Source: Amblyornis subalaris (taxonomy: Eukaryota > Chordata > Aves > Passeriformes > Ptilonorhynchidae). From it: 64,000 nt of DNA. The DNA is taken from positions 1,887,055 through 1,951,054 of the forward strand of contig JACAXG010000111.1 in NCBI GenBank assembly GCA_018881555.1, in the 5' to 3' direction. Positions 26,264 to 37,012 of the stretch are shown here, piece after piece; position 1 is the first letter of the stretch; each line of letters opens with the position of its first letter. The notes beneath the pieces are model-generated. The model searched no databases. It saw only the letters and a program-made list of their open reading frames with translations, and had not been told where the DNA came from. A program made the position numbers and the translations under genes.

Positions 26264-26316
26264 TGGGGTTGGATCAGGAGGTCTTTGAAGGTCTCTGCCA
26301 ACCCAAACAATTCTGT
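26264..26316 (+). repeat. CR1 3' tail fragment of about 53 bp
   Basis: The sequence tggggttggatcaggaggtc, then tttgaaggtctctgccaacc and caaacaattctgt repeats the last 50-odd bases of the CR1 that ends at 25404, with only a few differences. It is either a very short 5'-truncated CR1 insertion or a tandem duplication of the tail that predates the LTR between them. Confidence 0.85.
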
Positions 26317-29192
26317 TTCTTTGAAAATATATTGTTCTCTGCCCAGGACAGAGGCAATACGAAATCTTATCTGTGTGACCATTAGAAGATGAACACTGCT
26401 AAGCTAAACAGCCTCACAGCTGGTCTGCTCCAGTTTCCTCTACAATAATAGATTTTCTATGCTTAAGAATAATGACAATCTGCTGGAAAAACTGAGTGAA
26501 AATACAGCTTGTATTTATGTGAGATATAAAAAAGTCCACCCTTTTTCGCAGTTTCAGTTTGGATTGCTAGCATGAAAACAGAATTTGAGAAAGTTTGTGT
26601 ATGTTTTTTACCCTGCATCTTTTCCCCATATCTGCCTCCCTGCATTATCAGTAAAATGCTCTCCCCAGAGAGAAGAGATGTCACTGAAAGCAGCTGCACT
26701 GCATGCAGGAAGAGCCATCTCTAGTGCTTCGCCTGTTCGGACAAGCAAATGCCACCCAGTCAATGCCTTTATTTATTCCGATATTTATGGATAAGTATGG
26801 GCAAGCACTTAAAGATTCTTTAGTCTGCATGACACAGCCTTAAAAGCACCACTCCCTATCTAATAACAACCACAAATGCAAATCCAGTACCCTTACTTAC
26901 ATACAAAGCTAGATTAGGCTGAAAAAAATTGAGAACTGCCTCTTTTCCGAAAAAATGAGCTCTTGGCATTCCACCCCTAGACCAAGAACAGAGGAAAAAA
27001 TGCTATTTCTGGATAGCAGTTTCCAGGGTTGCTTAATAATCAGTGAGGATCTCTTTAAAGTTAGCTCACATTTTAAGAATTTCACAGCACACCTGTGCAT
27101 CATTGCATGTTTTAAGGGTTTTCTGGGAGACCACGATGTATTTTTTTCATAGAACTCTTACTTGAGAAAACAAATTCAAGGCATTAATTGTCCTTCCTCC
27201 ACAAACAATCTCCAAAGAAGCGTTTTCAAAACAGAATTGCGATTTATCCAACTGTTTTACATTGCACATTCATACACAATGTATACACAATTGTACAGCA
27301 TACACAATGTGTGCTTGCCAAGAACAAAAAGAAGACACATTAACATTTGATCCTCCTTTTCTTCCTTCAGCAGTTCACTGAAATAGTATTATTTAATTAT
27401 GAAATCTAGTACTTTTATACTGCAAGTGTCTTTTAGTAAGTACTTAGAATTGCTAGGATGTTGTGACAAACCAATGGTAAAACTCTCAGTATCTTCTATA
27501 AGAAAATGGTTAAGCCAAAACTGGAATTACCAGCCCTCATTTTTGTTGAAGGTCTAAAAGGTATGGCAACACACCTACCCTATGTGTATAATAATCCTCT
27601 AGCAAAGTACTGGACAACAGCACATGAACAAAACTGTCCCCACACTAATTATCATGGCATATTTCAGCCCAAAGAGAATTTATCTGATTTATAAGCCTTT
27701 GGGAAAGTGGTATGAAAATATAAGTGAAATGTGACAGATTCCTAATTATAGAGGCAACTGTATCAGTCAAATATTCTCAAAACAATAGTACACGTAACTA
27801 ACTTTGACAAGGTGTTGCTGACAATTCATATCCAACTTACAGGGAATTCAAGATATTTTGTGATGTTTCCTGTCTGTGACCCTGTAACGGTCCAACATGA
27901 TGATGCAATGAGGAGTGACAATTGTAACTGAGACCTTTCCTCTTTATAATCAGAATAATTGAGTATATATTCATGTAGACTGTAATCTAATGAGAAAATC
28001 TTAAAAATAAAACTTACTTCATGTTTTTCATGGACAAAAACTTTCTTCCTCTATGAAAGTAAAGATATTCTTATAGCAGTGACCTCAATATGTGCCAGAG
28101 AAATAAGGTAGTTATAGCAACTCAAGCAGTGAACAAGTCGTGGCAGTATGCAACATTTCTCAGAAAACAGCTAAATTGCAATCAAGCACAAAAATGCACC
28201 CAAATTTACTTTCTGCACTTTCAGTTAAAAGGCTCTTAACAAACCTTTGTATAGCCCAGCAGCACATTCCAACCTGGTAGGAGACATTTTCTTTGATGAC
28301 GGAATCTGGGACATGTTTGAAAATCAAATCAAAAGGGCTGGCATAAAGCAAATAGGGAAGAGAGGCACAGAATAGTTATGCAAATTCTGGCAATCGTCCC
28401 TCAGCAAACATGGGAACAAGTGGGTTCGTCTTCAGCATGGAACACTCAGTGGTCTCCTGGTGATATGAACTCTCAGAGTTCAAACGTACTTTCAGACTAT
28501 TAGATGAGTCTTGACATCCCAACGTTTTACGTCATGTGGTTCAGATTGCTGAACCATCTGTTTGAATGCGTAACTATATCAAGAAGTGACTTGTACTGCA
28601 CCCATTTCCTTATGCCACTTGAGCACAGGCCTAGCTGGACATAATTCCACTACTCAATCACTGAAGGAGCTTATTCTGTGGCTTCTCAGGTGTGAAAGAT
28701 CATTTTGTCTCCAGTGTAGGGGTTATAACCTCTGCCCTACATCTAAAGAGGCTAGAGGGAGGAGAGCTAAAGTCACTGGCAGGTGAGAGTGAATGTAGGT
28801 AGCCAATATCCAGGATTCCACTAGCAAGGTGGTACGATCCAGTTATTAAAATTATTAGAAATGCCTCTGCCCGACTTAAGGTGCAAACGAGACCATATGC
28901 CAAAGACAATATTATGGGTTTTATTTAACAGTAAATATGAGAGAGAGAGAAAAAAGGAAGAGAACTAAATAGAAAAGAGGTGGGGGCACAGAAAAGTAGT
29001 GACAGAGACAGATTAAAGAAAATATCACTACTCCATGGATCCCAAAGATGTTCCACTGATCCTCTCCATCTTGTCTTCTTGGTGGTGAGGGTACTCCAAA
29101 AAACACAGAATCCAATGGATTAATATACATTCAAGCCAGGTGGGAATGGCCAGGTACCTCCCCAGGGTGGGGGGTGGGGGCAAGTTTGACAC
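26317..29192. other. Unrecognised AT-rich DNA
   Basis: No element or exon is recognised. A short GA-rich run (about 28936-28960) and a G-rich patch (29166-29180) are the only compositional features. Confidence 0.45.
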
Positions 29193-30563
29193 TGTGAGAG
29201 GAACCAATTCAATTTTTATTTATGCCTCTATTTCATATGCTGTTTCTGACATGGGGTGGAAAAATTACCATGTGCAGGACGCAGCTAGGAGAAAATGGAG
29301 GGAGCCCTCTCCCTGGGGGGACTTTGTCTGGCAGCCAATCGGGGGGCAAAAACTTCCGTGACTGGGCTGCAAGTGACCCCTCTTGCAGGTGGGCCAGATC
29401 CCTGCATGCGAGGGAAAAAATGCCCAGGAAATTGAGCCATAGGAGCACATAAAAGCAGTTAACTGTGCCACAATTGGGCCCCACCATTTTTTAGTTTTTT
29501 GGAAGTGGAGGCTTGCCTGGAGGTTCAGCTTGCCCCTTATCGCTTTGGTTCCCCCTTTTTGCTGTATTCAGCTGGGGCCGGAGCGATCTGCAGGGTTTCT
29601 TCACAGTTTACAAATGCTGACAGCTTTTTACCACAAGCAGTTTCACAGAGGCAGCAGCGAAGGTAAAAGAAATGAGAGAGACCGGACTCTCTGTAACTAT
29701 ATTCTGAGTTTATTTCTTCTCTGCCCAGGAAGACAGGGTGCATGTCTTGAAGGAGAGGTTAGCAGAGAGGCGATTTCCCGCTCTGTCTCTGCTGCTTTAA
29801 GGGGTAAGGATAACAGTGTGCAACCAATGAGCTTAGAGATACATGAGAGAAAACCAATGATACATCTTCAGAGGAAGAACACATTCAAACTGACTAATGA
29901 CAATACAGTTAGAGAGAATTTCAAACCAAGCTGACCTGTTACAAAGCTTAAGACTGTGAGGAGGAGAAACCTAAAGTGACAGCATCTAAGAAATATTGCT
30001 CTGTGGCAAACTGCATTAAAGCTGGATCACCGCAGCAGCCCCTCCTGCTAGCCTTTTTTCTCCCTGCTGTCCTGCTTCTCTCCTGCCTTTTTTTCCTGTC
30101 CTAACCCCCAAGGCTGCCCATTGCTGCAACAACCTGCTCCGCCGTTTCCCCACTGACGCTGTGGTCCGAGCCATCCATCGCCGCAACAACCTGCTCCGCC
30201 TACCACCACCCGGGCCCTGCTCCGCAATGAGGGGAGAGACACACGTCCCACCGCTGGCTGGAAGGAGCACCTGGCCTGCCACAGGAGCCATGCAGGCTCA
30301 CCACAGCTCACAACACACATGTTCTGCCTGCCAAGCAGACAATGATAGGGTGCCCTGGAGTTCTAGTGATAACATCTGTCCCTGTCTTCTGTACCTTTCT
30401 CCATCTCTCTTTTCCCCTCTCTGCTGTCTTTTCTATCTCTCTTCAGTAGGAGCACTCATCTTTCTTTATTAATAAACAGTTCTCAGATATTATATTTGCT
30501 GTGTATGCGCTTGCTTTCATCCGAAAAATCTATTAAAAAGAATCCTCCCTGACTCCCCTTACA
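29193..30563 (+). mobile_element. 5' LTR of the ERV-L-like provirus (contains a nested LTR)
   Basis: The LTR starts tgtgagaggaaccaattc and ends gactccccttaca. The first 240 and last 205 bases pair with the 3' LTR with roughly 15 differences each by eye. A TATA-like box CATAAAAG lies at 29448-29455 and AATAAA at 30471-30476. About 390 bases in the middle are a separate minus-strand LTR. A further stretch of about 520 bases present here is missing from the 3' LTR. An 18-bp exact direct repeat (gcaacaacctgctccgcc) occurs at 30126-30143 and 30183-30200. Confidence 0.88.
29618..30008 (-). mobile_element. Solo LTR, family F, nested in the proviral 5' LTR, with 6-bp TSD
   Basis: This is a 391-bp unit bounded on the plus strand by tgacagc and ctgtggca, that is TG...CA. 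The flanks are AAATGC (29612-29617) and AACTGC (30009-30014), a 6-bp duplication with one mismatch. A minus-strand polyadenylation signal (plus-strand TTTATT at 29709-29714) sets the orientation. A 6-bp duplication is typical of ERV-K type integrases, so this LTR likely comes from a different retroviral class than its host. Confidence 0.78.
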
Positions 30564-30583
30564 ATGGGACAGGACATTAAATT

Positions 30584-30602
30584 TGGTGGCAGCAGTGGGA
30601 TT
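30584..30602 (+). other. Retroviral primer binding site, leucine tRNA type
   Basis: The sequence tggtggcagcagtgggatt lies 20 bases after the 5' LTR end. As I recall the 3' end of vertebrate tRNA-Leu with the AAG or UAG anticodon, its complement would be tggtggcagcggtgggatt, so 18 of 19 positions match. A tRNA-Leu primer is the established feature behind the name ERV-L. The gap of 20 bases from the LTR is longer than the usual few bases. Confidence 0.72.
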
Positions 30603-31225
30603 TCTCTGACAAAAGATATTATACCTGCTTTCAACCATTTTGTGTGTGTGTCTTAGGGAGAGATTTATTTGGGCATTAAAATTAAAAAAAATGGTGTGAC
30701 CCTCCCTGAAATCTAGCACCCACAATTGGCTTACAGTGTATCCTGAGAGTGCTTTTGGGGTACTTTAAGACTTTTTTACAGTGTGACCCTTTCTGAGACG
30801 CATTTCACACCGCTTTCTGTAGCTCTTTGTGTAACTGCCTTTGTGCCTGATGGTGTGTTCTCTCAACTAGTGCTTTTGGGGCACCTGGAGATTTTACAGT
30901 GGGACCCCACTCGAGAAGCATTTTTATCCCCTTCTTGCAGTGTGCTGGGCTGCTTTTTGCAGTGTGTTAGGGTGCTTCTTGCAGCGTTTCTCCCAGAGGG
31001 TACCCGCTTCAGGACCTGGTGTGCTAGTAAGTGGAAACTTTTGTGTATGTTTGGGGAGTGCTTCGATTTGACATTGATATAAACTGTGACCCTGCCCCAA
31101 AAATCATCTGCCTGAGAAACCAATAAGCACTGTCAAAGGATCACATTGCTTGGGAGGAAAAGTGAGATGGACACCCATCCGCCTCCCTGCCTGATTTTTC
31201 AGAAACTTTCAGTGCTGGACCCTCT

Positions 31226-32918
31226 GTGCCTGGATTGGAATGGGCTGCACAACACTGGCACAGTGTGCAAAACGTGATAGATCATATCACGACTTTGCAA
31301 TTGAAAGCAGAATCAAAACTGAGGGAAGGCAAAGCAGTTGTCTGTGCTGTTTTGGGTCGGGCACTCTCTGCAGCCCTTCAAGAGAGAGCAGCCCGGAGCT
31401 GTTGGGAGACGGCCATAATTAAATCTCTGCAGACACTAGTTCAGTCCCTGCAAGCCCAGGTAGCAGACCTAGAGGAACAGATAGGTAAGGAAAAAAATCG
31501 CAACAACAATTTGATACAAGTGTTGCAGCAGCAGCTGGCCTGGGAACCTCCAGTGCTGGCTGCTGCCGAGGTGCACCTGGATGATGTCACAGTCAAAGCT
31601 GTCGCTCCTGTAGAACCCAGAAGAGAGGTGGGCTGATGGTGTGGTCCATCTCTGCCTGCTAATAAAAACTGAGTTTTTGTATGAAAATGATCACGATCAA
31701 GCTCCTGTCATTGCAACCAAAGAGGTCCCATTTACTGCTACTGAATTGGCTAAATTAAAAAACAACTTCTGTTGCCACCCCCAGGAATCTGAAACAAAAT
31801 ATGTTTGACCAGTTTCTTTGAGTGGGGGAGACCAAATCCTTCTTAGTGAAAAGGAAGCTGAGGGGTACTGGGGCCCCAGAGTTTTCCTTATTACTGGGGA
31901 CTGCCAAGCCCCAGTAGTAGTAGACTGCCAAGTCTCTAACCCCGAGGGCAGCCTTCTGGCTGTAAGTTTAAATCCCTTGGAAAGAGGTGACCCTCTGTCC
32001 ACAGAAAGCACCATGAATGAGTTGATGGAATGTGTTCAAAAAGCAGCACGGATTCAAATAATGTATGAGCACAACTAACTCCATTACAAGAATCTCCTAT
32101 GATGTTGCCAGTGGATCCTGACTGGATGACTCCATTAATTCGAGGGCTTCCCAATCCTCTGAAACCAATAGCAATACAATTACAAGGGAAAATTAAGGCT
32201 ATGGTCCCACTTGAGAGAGTTGCTGCCACCTTGGACAGTACCACCTCCTTCCCTGCAGGAGACACCACATGCCTGATGAGTCAAGGTGCGGACCTGGAGA
32301 GAAGTAGCTCAGGAATTGATTAATTTAAGGTGAAAGTATAGTCCTGTAAAGCCAGTAGTCAGCAAGCCAGAGACTCGTGGAGTGAGACATGCCTGATTTA
32401 GTCTGAGGATATCACCCAGGATTCCCTCCCATTCTAACCAGAGTGGGCGGGACCGTCCACTCACAAGACAGGCAATTTGGTGAAAAGGTTGGCAGAAGGG
32501 AATCCCGAAAAGGCTAATCAACAGTGTCCCAACAAGCAAGTTAGAAAAGATAGTGTCAGAGTGGCTGGACAGAATATCTGAGAAATCAAGCACAGAGAAA
32601 TATAACATAAACCCGTGTACAGCCCCCTTAATAGATCTGAGTGGGGATGAGAGTGCACTGGAGAAGTTGCATCCAGGGAAACTGAAGACCTCACCCAGCT
32701 TAGGTGGAAGAGGAGTTGCAGGCTTAATTAGAAAACTAAGGATTGAAAATGACCACCTTAGGGCTATGCTAGTGGCAGCAGAACACAGAGAGAAGCTGGC
32801 GGAGGAATTACAGGCAAGATACTCAGAGAATAACTCTTTGCCTCCCTCGAATTCCTATGTGTATGAAACAGGATCCAGTAAAAAATCTTGGAGTGGACAG
32901 GGAAACCATATTGATTAA
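31226..32918 (+). pseudogene. gag: Broken gag remnant of the ERV-L-like provirus
   Basis: Gag would form the structural core of the particle. Four separate open pieces are visible: 31226-31636 (136 codons), 31818-32078 (86), 32099-32323 (74) and 32553-32918 (121). The first has a heptad-like coiled coil in its second half (SLQTLVQSLQAQVADLEEQI). The second contains SGGDQILLSEKEAEGYWGPR, which resembles a conserved gag block of avian ERV-L. The third has PLIRGLPNPLKPIAIQLQGK, capsid-like. The fourth has a second helical segment. The pieces are separated by stops and frame changes, so no intact Gag is possible. No CCHC zinc knuckle is seen, as expected for ERV-L. The gag assignment of the fourth piece is inference. 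Confidence 0.7.
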
Positions 32919-33093
32919 AATAAGGTACCTCTTGAGAAGACACTCCGGTAGTGCAGTGTATTTGTTGAAGTATGTTTATTGTAATACTGTTAGTGAAAGT
33001 TAGTATACTTACTGTTTCCAGAGATGACATATTATTTCTTTTTGGCAGAAGAAGTCTAATTTGCACTCACATGCTGAAGAGATCATTTAAGAT

Positions 33094-34350
33094 GATAAGA
33101 CCAGTTTTGGAAGAAATACCTACCCCTAACGGGGTGGCCCAGAGAGCTTCAGTTGGGAAGTGGTACGCACAAATAGAACATTACTGTAACATCTTCAAAG
33201 TGACCAAAAGAACCACTAAATCACTAACTGTTCAGGAACAGAGCACCCCAGATCAAGAGAGCAGCACACCTCTCTCTCTTGTAGTAAAAATTACACCACC
33301 GTTCTCCCCACACTTGCAAAATGTATGGTTCACTTGCTGCCTTATATGTTTGAATAGCACAGGCTGAGGCCAGATAAGAGGNTAAGAAAAGTAAAAATTT
33401 ATTTGAGGTTCGGAGAAAGCAAAACCTTCTCCCGGGGTACCCCCAGGAGCAGCCGCTTTCGCAGGGACTGGGCCCGATCCCTGCGGGCGGAGCAAAGCAA
33501 GTGTAAGTTACACAAAATGTTAAAAGGGTAAAAAAGGTAAAAAGGTGTCTCTGCACATTCAAGCTTCTACTGTTATAGGGCTTCAGTGAATTAACATACT
33601 TTTGAAATATTCTCCAGTGAAAAGCAGAACTTGATGAGGCTGTTCCTTGTGGTAGATTTCTATTTTAAGTTTCTGCTTAGTTCAGTAGCTTCATTTTTTA
33701 GATATCATGTCCAACTCTGGAATGCTTATGGACGATAACTTGGTTCTATTTTTTCTAGAAGAGAGTGCACTATTATCTTATGAATTTCAGTGGAAAGTTA
33801 CAGGAATTCTATTATTCTAACATTACATTCTAATATATACATAAAGCTAGAAAAGCAAAAACCCCCTGGCATCACACTGATGCCTCAGCTAAACAAGAAG
33901 GCAAAGTGTGAAAGTACCAGACAGTCACCTTTACAGACCAATACTGAGCAACAACTTGTCACTGAGGGCGAAAATAGTGCCCAGCTTGGAGAACTGGTCA
34001 CTGTATGGAGTGTTTTCAAACAGGAATGTCTGTCCTCCTCTCCTGTCTTCATCTGTACTGATTCCTTTGCTGTCTTTAAGGGCTTTACCGAACAGCTTCC
34101 TTTCTGGGAACAGAAGGGGTGGGAGATAAATAGAATTCTGGTTTGGCAGAAAGAGAAGTGGCAGGACATCTTAGCATTTGCTAAGAAAACTGACTTTACT
34201 GGAACATGGATAGCTGCTCACCAATCAGGGGGTGATCCAGCAGCCAAATTGAACGGCAGAGTAGATGAACTGACCAGACTCACCCCAATAAATCACGAGG
34301 CAGTAGCTGATGACTGGGAACACCTCCTGGAGTGGCTGCAGGTAAAATGA
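33094..34350 (+). pseudogene. pol: Broken pol: sequence preceding RNase H, and RNase H, interrupted by an LTR
   Basis: RNase H removes the RNA strand during reverse transcription. The left part (33094-33334) ends in frame at VWFT, the usual lead-in to the first RNase H acidic residue, and is cut there by the LTR at 33335-33769. The right part is the frame reaching a TGA at 34348-34350. It holds an acidic motif GENSAQLGEL, the second-aspartate motif FICTDSFAVF near 34050, and HQSGGDPAAKLNG followed by RVDELTR near 34220-34270. No YxDD reverse transcriptase motif is found between gag and this region, so protease and reverse transcriptase are deleted. The ATG at 33790 lies in disrupted sequence and is not a real start. 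Confidence 0.75.
33335..33769 (-). mobile_element. LTR, family E, copy 1, inserted in the RNase H region
   Basis: This 435-bp unit on the minus strand is the same family as 46937-47377. It starts tgcactctcttctag (minus-strand view), carries AATAAATTTTTAC (plus-strand TTTATT at 33398-33403) and ends ataaggcagca. One N sits at 33382. A convincing target-site duplication was not found. CACT occurs at 33331-33334 and 33768-33771, but using it would break the TG rule. The insertion interrupts the proviral pol frame, so it is younger than the provirus. Confidence 0.78.
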
Positions 34351-34432
34351 AGCCACACTGGGGCAAAAGACTTGTACTTAGAGGCTCATGCCTGAGGCTG
34401 GCCTGTTATGAGAGAGAATTACAGGACATGCC
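34351..34432 (+). pseudogene. pol: Integrase zinc-domain remnant, left half
   Basis: The same frame continues past the TGA at 34348-34350 as SHTGAKDLYLEAHA, giving the two histidines of an HHCC zinc domain. It then meets a second TGA at 34393-34395 and runs to a cysteine codon just before the family D LTR. The second cysteine pair lies on the other side of that LTR at 35899. Confidence 0.7.
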
Positions 34433-35898
34433 CGTCACGGTTTGACCCGGTGTGAGACAAACCTGATTGGTTAAATACAGGTACAGTTCTATGAGCCACT
34501 TAGTGTTCCTGTGACATCTCTGTGAAAGCAATGTTATAAAAAAACATCTAGGAAGTGATGCAGCACTTGTCCTCACTTCCTCTCTTGCTCCCTTGCTGCC
34601 TGTTGACCACAAGCAGGAGAGGCTTCCCCTCCAACCCCCGGGCCAGAGGCCCACGGCCTGGGGGGCCAGTGAGGGCAGCTGGCCTCACCCCCCACTGGGC
34701 CTGTGCCATTTGGACCTGAGAGGAGCTGGTCTAATGCCATCTGGACTAAGGCCAAACAGAGAAGCAGCTAAGCTAAGCTGAGCCGAGAAAAGCCAAGAAA
34801 AGCCGAGAGAAGCTAAGCCGAGCCGAACTATGCAGAGAGAGCCGAGTTGGTGAGATCGAAGAGTGACCTTGCTGTTCTAGATAAGAATTAATAGCAGCCA
34901 AGAAACTTACTCAAAATTTTGGATGGCTGTCAGTGTAGAGAGCATACAAGGGGGAAGGAGACTCAGGCCTGGGGAAGCAAGCCTCATTACAGCTTTATTA
35001 TCTTAGTGGGAGCATATAACTGTTATAAATACTTTTGTAAGCATTTTCTGCAAATATTAACATCTTCTCTAAGCTAGAGAGAAAGGAAAGCAGTCACGTG
35101 AAAGACTAAATATGGAGTCCAGTAGCTGAAATGGAAGAGAAGACAATGAGTGGCAGGAAGTGCCAGAGAAGCCATCTTTACCAGCATCGAGATCCATCTT
35201 TTTCTGTGAGCTGTGCTGTGTGATCTGGAGTAATACCAAACCAAATATCTTTTTAAATCACAGTATGAGTCATGGGGGAGTGAGAATTTCAACAGCCAGA
35301 AATAAGAACATTTTTATGTTGTGTGCAGGTGAAATTTGCAGCCTTTGCAGCCTCTGCAGTCTTTGGAGATTATGAGTAAAGCAGGAGCCTGTTGCCTTTG
35401 ATGCCTTTAGGCTGGAATGACTTACTCTTAAAATGTTTAACCCCAACAGACTTTTCTTGTGACCCACAAACTGTGGAGTGTATTGTGGGAGAGAGGATAT
35501 ACCACTGCAAAAAACCTGGGTGGGCTGTGGTGTTTCTGAAAGGTTTGGAACCATGCCAAAGATACTTCTTAGGGAACTGTCTTCTGTGGGATGGATCCCA
35601 CTACACTACAGAAAGAACTCTCTTTATCCCATGAGGTGGCAATAAGAACTCTTAATCATAACATCAGAATCTCATGTTTATGTCCTTTATGTGATCAGTG
35701 AGAAAGATTGGAATGTATGGGGGGAGAATGATATTTGTATAATTTGCCTTAATATTTTTCATCATTTTTCATTCTTTCTATTCTTAGTAGTGTTAGTGAA
35801 ATAAATAATTTAATCATTTTTCAAATTTGCAGCCTGTTTTTGCTGTCTCCTCTCCTCTGAAGAACTAAGCGTGGGGATCTGGAGTTTGCCTTTCAACC
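34433..35898 (+). mobile_element. Solo LTR, family D, copy 1, inside the integrase
   Basis: This unit of about 1.47 kb begins cgtcacggtttgaccc (TG decayed to CG) and ends ctttcaac. It carries AATAAA at 35800-35805 followed by gcagcctgtttttgctgtc, which aligns with ggagcctgtttctgccgtc of the copy at 41218-42400. Its middle holds a degenerate GA-rich tract of AGCCGA-like units (about 34765-34850). Possible target sites are ATGCC on the left and CTGCA on the right, too different to be firm, so the ends are uncertain by a few bases. It splits the integrase zinc domain. Confidence 0.8.
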
Positions 35899-36310
35899 TG
35901 CAAGGAATGTCGAGTACAACTCAAGAGACACCCCTTAGAGGAGCCTCCACTACATCTAAGAGAAGGACAAGGACTATGGGACGTTTGGCAGGTTGATTAT
36001 ATTGGACCTCTTAGGAGATCAGAACGAAAACAGTATGTGTTAGTAGGGGTGAAAATAATTTCAGGACCCACCCAAACCAAGGCTTTTGCTCGAGCCATGA
36101 GAGAAAACACTGTTAAAGCCCTGAAAAAATGGAATTTTCCCCAAACCTGAAACTATCCAATCTGACAACAGTACCCATTTTGTAGCAAGAGTGGTGCAAG
36201 AGTGGACTACTGAGGAAGCAATAAAGTGAATGTTCCACAGACTCTACTATCCCCAAACCAATGGGATAGTTGAGAGGACAAAAGGACTACCGAAAAGGCA
36301 ACTAAAACCC
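35899..36310 (+). pseudogene. pol: Integrase core remnant with D,D35E residues and two breaks
   Basis: Integrase would join viral DNA to the host chromosome. The frame opens with CKECR, the missing cysteine pair of the zinc domain, then WDVWQVDYIGPL with the first catalytic aspartate at 35995-35997. The second aspartate (QSDN) is at 36164-36166 and the glutamate (NGIVER) at 36272-36274, exactly 35 residues apart. A one-base frameshift lies near 36137, leading to a TGA at 36148-36150 in the first frame, and a second in-frame TGA lies at 36227-36229. The catalytic triad is therefore still readable but the protein is broken. Confidence 0.85.
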
Positions 36311-36473
36311 CAAAGACCAGAATGCACAAAGTGACTGGGAGAAGCAGTAGTGTTTGTGAACAACAGATAGGGGAGTGAATGGTTGTCCCAAGATTACTGC
36401 TTTTTGTCACTAAGCGCTCACAACTCTGCCTGTCCATACCAGCCCGGAACACTCCACCAATCCATCTTTTTCT

Positions 36474-36623
36474 CCAGGACAGCCGGTGCTGGTAGAGCTC
36501 CCAACTGTTGGGAAGGTACTGCTAGTGCTCGTTACCCCTTTAAATAGTTACACGTGGAAAGCAAAGGATGCCTATGGGAAAGAACACAAAATTAATTCCA
36601 AGTGGATTGTTCCCTCCTTCTGA
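36474..36623 (+). pseudogene. pol: Pol C-terminal remnant
   Basis: A 49-codon open piece ends in TGA at 36621-36623. It contains PGQPVLVELP, a strand-rich middle and the ending SKWIVPSF, resembling the C-terminal DNA-binding end of ERV-L pol. The stretch between 36310 and 36474 is frame-broken. Nothing after it looks like env, and the 3' LTR follows about 430 bases later. Confidence 0.65.
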
Positions 36624-36969
36624 TGTTATAGTTATTTTCTCAGCTCTGAAAGGACCGAGAACCTGTTTGTTTGCGTTACAGGGTAACTATAAAAGATTGT
36701 ATGCAGTATTAATAATGGTTATCAGCATTGTTATTGTTATGTTCTGGAGATGGAACAGCATGCTGGACTAAAGCGTAAAGTCAGAATCACATTTTCTTGC
36801 AAATTAGTGGGATTAAACACAACATGCATTTAGACAACTTAACACACAAGTCCAGTGGGCTTCCAAAATGACTATGCAAAATATTAAATTTATCTGTGAA
36901 TTGTATGGTTCTGTTGTTATACAGTGTTAAATATGTTAAGAAATCCAAGTTGTTTAGATACCCCTACCC

Positions 36970-37012
36970 TTTCTCTTTCTCTCTCTCTCTCTCTGTGTCT
37001 TTCTCTTTTCTC
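36970..37012. repeat. CT-rich microsatellite
   Basis: A (TC)n run with TTTC and TGTG interruptions lies just upstream of the 3' LTR. Confidence 0.85.

Noticed and set aside
33331..33771. CACT as a 4-bp target duplication for LTR E
   Set aside because: Using it would place the LTR start at a CACTC sequence in place of the TG found at the homologous position of the second copy. The match is probably chance.
33790..34350. 186-codon frame as a possible host gene
   Set aside because: Its motifs are those of a retroviral RNase H and its ATG falls in disrupted sequence beside a nested LTR. It is part of the provirus.
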